A DNA stretch of 5,782 bases from an uncultured Oscillospiraceae bacterium (lineage in GTDB: Bacteria; Bacillota; Clostridia; Oscillospirales; Oscillospiraceae), in NCBI GenBank assembly GCA_910578735.1, contig CAJTSQ010000072.1, positions 1 to 5,782 of the forward strand, read 5' to 3'. Under the pieces are notes generated by a model, which made no database searches, was not told where the DNA came from, and saw only the letters and a list, made by a program, of their open reading frames with translations. The position numbers were made by a program, and so were the translations under genes. This document shows positions 1 to 5,782 of this stretch, in pieces (position 1 is the first letter of the stretch; every line of letters starts with the position of its first letter).

Positions 1-33
1 CCAGCCCCTGCGCCCCAGGGACTTGGCGGGTTT

Positions 34-54
34 TTTGGTAGACATTTGGTAGAC
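34..54. repeat. 10-bp tandem direct repeat near left edge
   Basis: TTTGGTAGAC occurs at 34-43 and again at 45-54, separated by one base. It lies downstream of the transporter terminator. On the minus strand an ATG at 45-43 inside this repeat opens a frame reading MSTKKPAKSLGRRGW to the window edge. This is a short basic N-terminus of a kind seen at the start of some DNA-binding proteins and integrases, but no Shine-Dalgarno precedes it and only 15 codons are visible, so I do not call a gene. The repeat itself is seen directly; its function is unknown. Confidence 0.5.
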
Positions 55-70
55 GAGGGGGAACAGGCGC

Positions 71-102
71 AAAAAACCGCCGCTGACACTTTCAGCGGCG
101 GT
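71..102 (-). terminator. Rho-independent terminator of the Na+/phosphate cotransporter gene
   Basis: A perfect 11-bp stem is formed by ACCGCCGCTGA (76-86) and its complement TCAGCGGCGGT (92-102), with a 5-base loop (87-91). Read on the minus strand, the stem is followed directly by a run of T (complement of the A run at 71-76). The hairpin begins 16 bases after the stop codon of the minus-strand transporter. The plus-strand reading has no T-run after the stem, so it should act in one direction only. Confidence 0.92.
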
Positions 103-118
103 CACTGCGCGGCAAGCA

Positions 119-1768
119 TTACAACATGGTCTTTGCTTTCGCCAGTTCCTGGGCGATATTCAAAACATGGTCGCCGATTCGCTCAAAATCAGTGAGCAGC
201 TCTGAATACAAAATGCAGGCCTCGTCGGAGCAGATGCCATCCCGCATGCGGATCAGCTGGTCCCGGCGGAAATCGGCGGTCATGTCATCGATCTTCTGCT
301 CCATCTGCGCGACCTGAGCCAGCCACTCCGGGCTTCCGGCCTCGCTGGAGAACAGGGCGGATACAGCCCGGACGGAGATGTCCCGCATTTGGCGGACCTC
401 CTCACAGGCGAGGGCCGAGAATGTGATATCCTTCCAGACCAGCATTTTCGTATAGCCGGCCAGGTTGTCGGCGTGGTCGCCGATCCGCTCGATATTGCCG
501 GAGATGGCAAAGAGGCTGCTGACCACCTTGGACCCGCGTTCATTTGTCTCAATAGTGATAAGGCGGGAGATGTATCGGGAGATTTCTTTGTTCAAAAAGT
601 CGATGTACTGCTCGCGCTGCTCCACTCGCTCCAAGGGGACGACGTCCTTCTCCAGCACGGCATTAAAGCTGGCGTCCACATTCTGCCGGGCCATCTCCAG
701 CATGCGGTGCAGCTCATTGCGCAACTGGTCCACCACGATGACGGACACACCCAGGCCGCCGTCTTTGCCGCCGGCGGTGACGGGGGTCAGGTAGGCCAGG
801 CGCATTCCGTTCTCGCCGTCCTTCTCGTCCTTGGGGTGGTCGGGCAGGATGCGGGTGGCCAGGGCGGCCAGGGAGTTGCCGAAGGGGATCAGCAGAACGG
901 TAGTGGCCAGGTTAAAGATCACGTGCATTACGGCGATTTGGGCCATGGGACCCGGTACCATAGATTCGATCAGGCCGGTCAGAGGGAATATCATGACGAT
1001 GATAGTGAAAAAGACCGTGCCGATAATGTTGAACAGGAGATGGACGCAGGTGGCCCGTTTGGCGTCTCGGCTGACGCCGAAGGAGGCCATCACGGCGGTG
1101 ATGCAGGTTCCAATATTTTGTCCAAACAGAATGTAGACAGCTCCGGAGAACTCCACCACGCCGGCGGCGGCCAGGGTTTGGAGGATGCCGACGGAGGCGG
1201 CGGAGGACTGGATCAGGGCGGTAAACACAGCGCCGAAGGCGATGCCCAGGATAGGATTGGAGAGGGTTGCCATAAGGGAGACGAACGCGGGGACCTCACG
1301 CAGGGGTTCCATAGCGGCGCTCATCATATCCATGCCGATGAACAGGATGCCCAGGCCGGCCAAAAGCTGGCCGATGTGCTGCGTCTTGGGTTTTTTCAAA
1401 AACACCATCATGGCCACGCCGACAAAGGCCACGACGGGGGCCAGCGCGCCCACGTCCAGGGCGATGAGCAGGCCGGTGGTGGTTTTGCCCACGTTGGCGC
1501 CCATAATGAGCCAGACCGCCTGGTTCAGGTTCATGATACCGGCGTTGACAAAGCCGACCACCATGACGGTGGTGGCAGATGAGGACTGAACGGCGGTGGT
1601 AATCAGGGCGCCCAGGAGGATGCCCATAAAGCGGTTTGCTGTGAGCCGTTCCAGGATCGTTTTCATCCGGTTGCCAGCTGCGGCCTCCAGGCCGGAGCTC
1701 ATCATCTGCATTCCGTGCAGAAAAAGGGCCAGGCCACCGAAAATGCCTAACATTTCCAATAAATCCAT
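119..1768 (-). CDS. Na+/phosphate cotransporter with C-terminal PhoU-like domain (NptA/YjbB type)
   Basis: Integral membrane protein that, by family, couples sodium to phosphate movement across the cytoplasmic membrane; family members import or export phosphate and the direction cannot be read from sequence. Residues 1-300 are strongly hydrophobic and hold the two inverted half-repeats of the Na/Pi cotransporter family. The first has QSSSATT (61-67) followed by GANVGKTTTG (90-99); the second has QSSAAS (187-192) followed by GQNIGTC (216-222). After a charged linker (about 308-345), residues 345-545 form a helical PhoU-like domain with the duplicated signature ERIGDHADNL (427-436) and ERIGDHVLNI (529-538), which is expected to be cytosolic and to bind metal. 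The 549-residue length is normal for this fused architecture. The ATG is preceded by AGAAGGG with a 7-base spacer, and the MDLLEMLGIFGGLALFLHGM start is typical of the family. The gene has its own strong promoter and terminator, so it is probably monocistronic. One oddity is Lys95, where relatives usually have Thr (GANIGTT). Confidence 0.93.
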   Translation of the reverse strand: MDLLEMLGIFGGLALFLHGMQMMSSGLEAAAGNRMKTILERLTANRFMGILLGALITTAVQSSSATTVMVVGFVNAGIMNLNQAVWLIMGANVGKTTTGLLIALDVGALAPVVAFVGVAMMVFLKKPKTQHIGQLLAGLGILFIGMDMMSAAMEPLREVPAFVSLMATLSNPILGIAFGAVFTALIQSSAASVGILQTLAAAGVVEFSGAVYILFGQNIGTCITAVMASFGVSRDAKRATCVHLLFNIIGTVFFTIIVMIFPLTGLIESMVPGPMAQIAVMHVIFNLATTVLLIPFGNSLAALATRILPDHPKDEKDGENGMRLAYLTPVTAGGKDGGLGVSVIVVDQLRNELHRMLEMARQNVDASFNAVLEKDVVPLERVEQREQYIDFLNKEISRYISRLITIETNERGSKVVSSLFAISGNIERIGDHADNLAGYTKMLVWKDITFSALACEEVRQMRDISVRAVSALFSSEAGSPEWLAQVAQMEQKIDDMTADFRRDQLIRMRDGICSDEACILYSELLTDFERIGDHVLNIAQELAKAKTML

Positions 1769-1775
1769 GTTCTAT

Positions 1776-1782
1776 CCCTTCT
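1776..1782 (-). promoter_or_regulatory. Ribosome binding site of the cotransporter gene
   Basis: Minus-strand AGAAGGG lies 7 bases before the ATG at 1768-1766. It is an imperfect Shine-Dalgarno, but well placed, and it supports this start. The octamer TGCAGAAG that contains its 5' part is duplicated 16 bases further upstream (plus-strand CTTCTGCA at 1778-1785 and 1794-1801). Confidence 0.65.
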
Positions 1783-1835
1783 GCAGCTGTCCACTTCTGC
1801 AATTTTAGACTGACGTCCCGAAATTATCCATTTTT

Positions 1836-1865
1836 ATTATAATGGTATGGGCATGGCTGTGTCAA
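1836..1865 (-). promoter_or_regulatory. Consensus sigma-A promoter of the cotransporter gene
   Basis: On the minus strand an exact TTGACA (-35, complement of 1860-1865) is followed after 18 bases by an exact TATAAT (-10, complement of 1836-1841). Transcription should begin near 1829, giving a leader of about 60 bases before the ATG at 1768. Both hexamers match the housekeeping consensus in all six positions, which suggests strong expression. No pho-box-like direct repeat was recognised next to it. Confidence 0.85.
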
Positions 1866-1929
1866 CCGCTTCCTGCATAATTTCTTGCATTTTGTCGCCT
1901 CTCCCAGAACAGCAAAAAAGGGCGCAGTG

Positions 1930-1953
1930 ATACCTCATTTCCAATAAATGTAT
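1930..1953 (-). repeat. Degenerate copy of the first codons of the cotransporter gene
   Basis: The 14-mer CATTTCCAATAAAT occurs at 1751-1764, inside codons 2-6 of the cotransporter, and again in the same orientation at 1936-1949 in the intergenic region. On the minus strand the match extends to 16 of 18 bases: the gene reads ATGGATTTATTGGAAATG and the copy reads ATACATTTATTGGAAATG. If two bases are dropped, AGG(C/T)AT continues it. The start codon is ATA in the copy and no open frame follows in register, so this is at most a fragment. It may be a remnant of a small duplication or a chance match in an AT-rich patch. Confidence 0.4.
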
Positions 1954-1983
1954 GGAAACGTACCACATCGGGGGGATTTCCCG

Positions 1984-2010
1984 TATATATGGAATCCATT
2001 TTAAGGAGGA
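1984..2010 (+). promoter_or_regulatory. Ribosome binding site and possible -10 region of the tail-like gene
   Basis: TTAAGGAGGA (2001-2010) contains a full AAGGAGG Shine-Dalgarno 7 bases before the ATG at 2017; this fixes the start with confidence. TATATAT at 1984-1990 is a candidate -10 box about 12 bases further upstream, but no convincing -35 lies 16-18 bases before it (the sequence there is TACCAC). The ribosome binding site is secure; the promoter is tentative. Confidence 0.6.
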
Positions 2011-2016
2011 ATCATC

Positions 2017-2472
2017 ATGACAAGCAATCACACAGAGCATTACAGCCTGTCCCAGTGGGAGGCGGAGGACAAGGTCCTGCGAACCGACTTCAACGAGGAC
2101 AACGTCAAAATCGACAGGGCCCTGGGGGAGCTGGCCGCTGCATCGGCTGCCCACGGGGCCTTGCTGCCCAGGCTGGGCAACTGCGCCGTCTGTGCAGGGT
2201 CCTACACCGGGACCGGCGACTACCAGTCTGCACCGCTGTACTTTCCCGGAAAACCCGTGTTTCTGATGGTGCGGGGTAATGCCGCCTATGGAATGCTCGC
2301 CATTGGCGGGGCCAGCACAGCTTTCAGCATAGAGGCAGATATGCCCTCATCCTTTCAGATGACCTGGGGCGACCGGTCTGTCTCCTGGGTCGGAAGTGGC
2401 AATTTCGGAAAATCACTGAATGACAAAGGACGTACCTACCACTACATGGCCCTGCTGGCTATGGACGAATAA
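2017..2472 (+). CDS. Small orphan protein resembling a phage tail-appendage protein
   Basis: A 151-residue protein with no signal peptide and no membrane segment. Residues 8-40 (YSLSQWEAEDKVLRTDFNEDN, then KIDRALGEL) form a charged helical stretch. From memory, this closely resembles the N-terminal segment of many short tail or baseplate-associated proteins in clostridial prophages. Residues 55-151 look like a beta-rich domain. They begin with GNCAVCAGSYTGTGDY and end with a GRTYHYMALLAMD strand, a pattern I associate with the receptor-side domains of Firmicute tail fibres (GSYxGTG near the front, YxYxA near the end). A CxxC pair (Cys56, Cys59) may be incidental. The ATG follows an ideal AAGGAGG site, so the gene appears intact and translated. 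No terminase, capsid, tail, holin or lysin gene is nearby, so it is an isolated gene or a prophage remnant. The phage link is inferred by pattern recognition, not by database search, and the actual role is unknown. Confidence 0.8.
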   Translation: MTSNHTEHYSLSQWEAEDKVLRTDFNEDNVKIDRALGELAAASAAHGALLPRLGNCAVCAGSYTGTGDYQSAPLYFPGKPVFLMVRGNAAYGMLAIGGASTAFSIEADMPSSFQMTWGDRSVSWVGSGNFGKSLNDKGRTYHYMALLAMDE

Positions 2473-2507
2473 AAAGAGCGCCCCGGGCTTTCGCCCGGGG
2501 ATCGCTC
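2471..2507 (-). terminator. Rho-independent terminator of the SLH surface-protein gene
   Basis: An 8-bp GC stem, CCCCGGGC (2481-2488) with GCCCGGGG (2493-2500), has a TTTC loop (2489-2492) and is extended by GAGCG (2476-2480) pairing with CGCTC (2503-2507) around a 2-base bulge. On the minus strand the stem is followed by TTTTT (complement of 2471-2475) and TATTC. It lies 22 bases beyond the surface-protein stop codon. The T-run coincides with the TAA stop (2470-2472) of the convergent plus-strand gene. The plus-strand side lacks a T-run, so termination of the plus-strand transcript here is doubtful. Confidence 0.88.
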
Positions 2508-2529
2508 TCAGCTTGAATTTGAATACGAT

Positions 2530-5500
2530 TTAGGGGGTAATGTCAGGTGCGCCGGTGTCCTCAACGGTGATGACGAAGTTCATGTTATGCACAACCCCGT
2601 CCTTATCCGTCACTTTCAGGAGAATCCGTGCGGTCTGTGTGCCTGTGGTGCCGTCCATATTGGTAACATCAAGGGCGGTACCCATGGCCGTAACCACGTC
2701 GTTCGCAAGGGTATTACCGCCGTTCACCCACTTGCTGGCGGTGGTCTTAGTATCGTCCCAAGTGTAGTCCTTACTGCCGTAGGTGATCTGGGTCGCGCCG
2801 TCCTCGTAGAGGGCAACCAGGAAGCCAACGAAGTCACTGGTGGCCTGGCTGGCAGTGCCGACAGCATGGCTATCCGCTCCATTGGACAGATAGGCATAGC
2901 CATCACTGCTGTAAGCGGTCATGGTGTTGCCGCGGAAGGAGATCATGGCATAGGTGCCGTTCTTCTCGTCGATCTTCGCCTGGATATTCTGCATCCACGC
3001 GGCGGCGGCCAGGAGCTTCTCAGTCACCTTGTTGAGGGTCACGGGTACAGTGACGTCCTTGCGGCCATCGGTGTACTCAATGGTGGCCGCTCCGGCCTTG
3101 GCATCATACTTCACGGAAGCGATGTTGGACTCCTTGCGGGTGCTGCGGACCAGATCAGCGATAGCCTCGGGAGTGGGGCTCTCGGTGGCGGTGATGTTCA
3201 CGCTGCCGTCGTCGTTGAGCCACACCAGAGCGTCGATCTTGTCGGAGCCGTTGTCGTCCACGGTATCCAGCCTGTCAGTGCCGTTGAAGACAATGTACTT
3301 GGCGGAGCCGTTGTCGTTCAGCACGGCGGAGACATAACCGGTGAAGGTCTTGGAGTTGGCCAGCCAGTCAATGGCGCTCTGGAGGTCGGAGAACTCGTCC
3401 CAAACGCGCTTGTCCTTCTGGCCCTTCACGGTCCGGTCGTTCTGAACCACGATGACCTTGCCGTCCTTGCCCAGGGTGATGCCGGCGTCGTATTTACCAC
3501 TGGTGGTCTTAGTATCGTTGAACAGGGTGCGGCCAGTCCGATAGAAATCGCCGGTCTTGGGCTTGTCGCCAGTGGTGCCCGCAGCGTACTTCACAGAATA
3601 GGTCTTGAAGTCGCTGGCATTGGCGCCGTAGCCATCCTCGATGTCATTGGTGTAGTCAGCCGCGCTGTAGCGGTCATCGGTGGCAACGTCGTTGGGCTCA
3701 ATGACAGGGATATCGGTGATGTAGCCGTCCTTGTCGTAGGTCACCTTCACCAGGCAGTCCTTGCCGGGATTATCCACGCCGGTGATGTCGTTAACCTCGT
3801 CCTTCATGTTGCCGTACTTGTCCTTGACGGTCACAGTGGTGATCACGCCGTCAACAACAGCGTCCATCTCCCAGAAGGTGCAGTCGGCCTCGGCGTCATA
3901 GCGCTCGTTCTTGGCCTTATCCAGGATGTAGATGTAGCTGTCAGAGCTGCTGTTGTCCTCACCGACGACAACGGCGCCGATGATGTACAGGTCCTCGTCA
4001 AACACGGCGATGATGCCGGAATCTCCTGCCAGGGTGTTGTCGGTCTTGTTGTAAACCTTCAGGTCCACGTCCTGCACGCCGGTGTAGGTGCCGGTGACCT
4101 TGGTCAGACCGAGGTCATCGCCGCTGTGGGCTTCATCCTTGGAGACCTCGTTGATCTCCATGGTGAGGTACACGGAGTCGTCGTTGCCGTAGGCCCGCTT
4201 GTTCTTGGGATCACCCGCGCCGACCTTGCTGGCAACGTCAGCATCCACACGGACACTGCCGCTGTTGATCTTGAGCTCCTTGGTGGCATCGGCTTCCTGC
4301 TCAGCCCAGAAGTTGGTGATGGTCTCAATCGCAGTTTTGCCATCATTCAGAGTATAGGTTATAACGGGCTTCAGGGTGTAGACAGTATTGCCGTTTTTGG
4401 TGGTGGTGGTGTAGGTGAACCAGCGGTTATACTGGTTGTCACCATCTTCCAGCTTGGGGTAGTTGTCGTGGTCAATTTCAGCAACTGTACCGACGTTATT
4501 CTTCCAAGTCAGATTCTTGTTGGTGTCGGTGACGTTGATCTGAATCTCTTCCATGGTGCCGTCCAGGAACACGGCGGCGCCGGGGAAGGTCTTGATGCCC
4601 ATGTGGCTGCCAGTGCCGTCGTAGGCGGCCAGGAACAGGTAGTTCTTGGTGCCCTCGAACTCACGCACGCCGGCCAGATAGCCGTACTTGTCGAAGTACA
4701 GGATGTAGCTGTGGTCCTTCAGGGAGCCACTGGTGTATGCGCCCAGCTCGTTCTTGTAGATGCCGCGCTTGGCATAGTCATACTGGGTGCCGCCAGTGAC
4801 GACATAGCTCTCCTCGCTGTACTTGCTGATCTTCACGTCGCTCTGGGTCTCGGGGGCAGCGACGTCAACGATCTCCATCTTGTTGCCGGTGGAGCCGATC
4901 TCAGCCCAGTTGACCAGGATATAATCGCCGCTCTTGTACTCCTCAATGCCGGGAACCTCCTCGACCTCGATGGTCTTGGTGGTGGTTTTGGGGGCATAGA
5001 CCTCCACGCTCAGGGTACCCTTCTTGTCGTTGTAGTCGGCGGTAGCCTTGGCCAGGAAGGTGTTGATGGAGACAATGGTGATCTCCTTGTTGGTGTTGTC
5101 CACATAGACCTGAGTCAGCACGCCCTTACCGGTGGTTTCATAGGTCCGGTCGTTGGTGCGGATCATGTTGCTGTCCTTGATGGTGTCGTTCACCGCGCCG
5201 TCCACGTAGTAAGTGACGTCGTACTCCTTAATGGTGGCGGCACTCAGCAGGCTGTACAGGTCCTTGCCGGAGATACCCGTGGTGTACTCCTCACGGAGCA
5301 GCTCGTTCTTGGCATAAGTGCCGATGGCCTTGCCGTTGTACTCCCAGTGGCGGGCGGGACGGTCATAGTCGTCGGCGGCAGTGTCAACCAGGCGCAGGTC
5401 GCCGTTGTAGAGCTGCTCGCCCAGCTGGACATAGTACCGGCTCTCGTCCTTGCCCAGGGTGGTGGTCAGCCCGGCGATGGCGTTGTACTTGCTCTCGGTG

Positions 5501-5782
5501 CCGGTGCGGGGGTCATACTGGGGGCGGTAGCCCACCTTGACGCCGTTGACCTCAAAGCCAGGATCGCCAGCGAAGTCCACGATGTTGGACCGCAGGGTGT
5601 TCAGGGCCAGCTGGGCCACCTGGTTACGGGTCAGGGGGTCCGTGGAGTTGGCGTTGATGTTCTTGAACAGCTCGATCTTGGAGGCCTGCTTCACGGTGGA
5701 CAGGATGAAGTCGCCCTCATAGTCCTCGCTGTACTTGAAGTAGCCCAGGGCGCGCATCATCATGGAGGCGGCCTGCACCGCG
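2530..5782 (-). CDS. Large SLH-domain cell-surface (S-layer-like) protein, N-terminus outside window
   Basis: A surface protein expected to be secreted and held on the cell wall by N-terminal SLH repeats. The frame runs off the right edge: the codon before GTG at 5778 is Ala, giving AVQAASMMMRALGY. That is the interior of an SLH repeat, so this GTG is not the start. Numbering from that codon, residues 1-65 contain the end of one SLH repeat (QAASMMMRALGY) and its continuation through DPLTRNQVAQLALNTL (47-62). The missing part should include a signal peptide and at least one more SLH repeat. Residues 66-1082 form a long, acidic, Asp/Thr/Gly/Tyr-rich, probably all-beta stalk. It has recurrent short hairpin-like motifs such as YFDKYGYLAGV (361-371), VKDKYGNMKD (651-660), YDKDGYITDI (681-690) and TLGKDGKVIVV (768-778). 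Only two cysteines occur (Cys633, Cys675). The C-terminus (TVEDTGAPDITP) has no LPXTG motif or membrane anchor, in keeping with attachment through the N-terminal SLH repeats. Most codons are strongly biased to C/G-ending forms (AAG, GTC, TAC, GAC, ACC), suggesting high expression, but about residues 420-490 and the last 90 residues are not. The ligand or enzymatic role of the stalk, if any, is unknown. Confidence 0.88.
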   Translation of the reverse strand, partial: AVQAASMMMRALGYFKYSEDYEGDFILSTVKQASKIELFKNINANSTDPLTRNQVAQLALNTLRSNIVDFAGDPGFEVNGVKVGYRPQYDPRTGTESKYNAIAGLTTTLGKDESRYYVQLGEQLYNGDLRLVDTAADDYDRPARHWEYNGKAIGTYAKNELLREEYTTGISGKDLYSLLSAATIKEYDVTYYVDGAVNDTIKDSNMIRTNDRTYETTGKGVLTQVYVDNTNKEITIVSINTFLAKATADYNDKKGTLSVEVYAPKTTTKTIEVEEVPGIEEYKSGDYILVNWAEIGSTGNKMEIVDVAAPETQSDVKISKYSEESYVVTGGTQYDYAKRGIYKNELGAYTSGSLKDHSYILYFDKYGYLAGVREFEGTKNYLFLAAYDGTGSHMGIKTFPGAAVFLDGTMEEIQINVTDTNKNLTWKNNVGTVAEIDHDNYPKLEDGDNQYNRWFTYTTTTKNGNTVYTLKPVITYTLNDGKTAIETITNFWAEQEADATKELKINSGSVRVDADVASKVGAGDPKNKRAYGNDDSVYLTMEINEVSKDEAHSGDDLGLTKVTGTYTGVQDVDLKVYNKTDNTLAGDSGIIAVFDEDLYIIGAVVVGEDNSSSDSYIYILDKAKNERYDAEADCTFWEMDAVVDGVITTVTVKDKYGNMKDEVNDITGVDNPGKDCLVKVTYDKDGYITDIPVIEPNDVATDDRYSAADYTNDIEDGYGANASDFKTYSVKYAAGTTGDKPKTGDFYRTGRTLFNDTKTTSGKYDAGITLGKDGKVIVVQNDRTVKGQKDKRVWDEFSDLQSAIDWLANSKTFTGYVSAVLNDNGSAKYIVFNGTDRLDTVDDNGSDKIDALVWLNDDGSVNITATESPTPEAIADLVRSTRKESNIASVKYDAKAGAATIEYTDGRKDVTVPVTLNKVTEKLLAAAAWMQNIQAKIDEKNGTYAMISFRGNTMTAYSSDGYAYLSNGADSHAVGTASQATSDFVGFLVALYEDGATQITYGSKDYTWDDTKTTASKWVNGGNTLANDVVTAMGTALDVTNMDGTTGTQTARILLKVTDKDGVVHNMNFVITVEDTGAPDITP

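Noticed and set aside
1470..1499. GANVGKTTT in the cotransporter as a nucleotide-binding P-loop
   Set aside because: Spacing does not fit GxxxxGK[ST], and the motif sits at the conserved GANxG position of a Na/Pi transporter membrane repeat.
389..1582. 397-codon plus-strand open frame opposite the cotransporter gene
   Set aside because: Its product is a Gly/His/Asp-rich low-complexity sequence, as expected from the complement of biased GC-rich codons. The minus-strand frame has clear family motifs over its full length.
1296..1802. Minus-strand open frame overlapping the start of the cotransporter in another frame
   Set aside because: The product is rich in Arg, Pro, His and Gly with no family signature, and it overlaps a well-supported gene on the same strand.
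1938..1958. Inverted repeat TTTCCA / TGGAAA as an operator for the tail-like gene
   Set aside because: The arms are only 6 bp with a 9-base gap. One arm belongs to the partial copy of the transporter start, and no matching second site was found.
1837..2154. 105-codon minus-strand open frame across the intergenic region
   Set aside because: It overlaps both the consensus promoter and the 5' part of the tail-like gene, has no ribosome binding site and shows no recognisable domain.
2540..2767. Plus-strand and alternative minus-strand small open frames within the surface-protein gene, including 2724-2906, 2954-3337, 4104-4346, 5244-5432 and 5537-5722
   Set aside because: All are shadows of the long coding frame, with Ser/Thr/Arg-rich, non-domain products and no convincing ribosome binding sites.
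5776..5778. GTG at the right edge as the start of the surface-protein gene
   Set aside because: The frame remains open upstream (Ala codon at 5779-5781) and the GTG lies inside an SLH repeat; the true start, signal peptide and further SLH sequence must be outside the window.

Overview
The window (about 58% G+C by eye) looks like chromosome of a Gram-positive, obligately anaerobic gut clostridium of the Oscillospiraceae type (Flavonifractor, Oscillibacter, Lawsonibacter relatives). This is an inference. It rests on the style of the S-layer-homology (SLH) protein, strong AAGGAGG-type Shine-Dalgarno sites, a consensus sigma-A promoter and the codon choice. No RNA gene, CRISPR array or insertion sequence is visible.

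Layout, left to right. Positions 1-118 hold no supported gene, only a 10-bp direct repeat and a strong intrinsic terminator (71-102) serving the minus-strand gene to its right. Positions 119-1768 (minus) encode a complete 549-residue Na+/phosphate cotransporter of the NptA/YjbB type, with two QSS-containing half-repeats and a C-terminal PhoU-like domain. Its promoter is an exact TTGACA-18-TATAAT match in the 248-bp intergenic stretch 1769-2016. That stretch also holds what looks like a degenerate copy of the transporter's first codons and the start signals of a divergent plus-strand gene. Positions 2017-2472 (plus) encode a 151-residue protein that resembles a miniature phage tail-appendage protein, standing alone with no other phage gene in view. 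It converges on a very large minus-strand gene (2530 to beyond the right edge) for an SLH-domain cell-surface protein. Of that protein 1083 residues are visible; its signal peptide and first SLH repeats lie outside the window. A GC-rich hairpin at 2471-2507 terminates the surface-protein gene, and its U-tract lies over the stop codon of the plus-strand gene.

The three genes do not form an operon: the transporter and the tail-like gene are divergent, the tail-like and surface-protein genes are convergent, and each has its own signals. No new multi-gene system is evident. The points most worth following are the orphan tail-like gene, the patchwork codon use in the surface protein, a Thr-to-Lys change in a conserved transporter motif, and the partial copy of the transporter's 5' end in the intergenic region.
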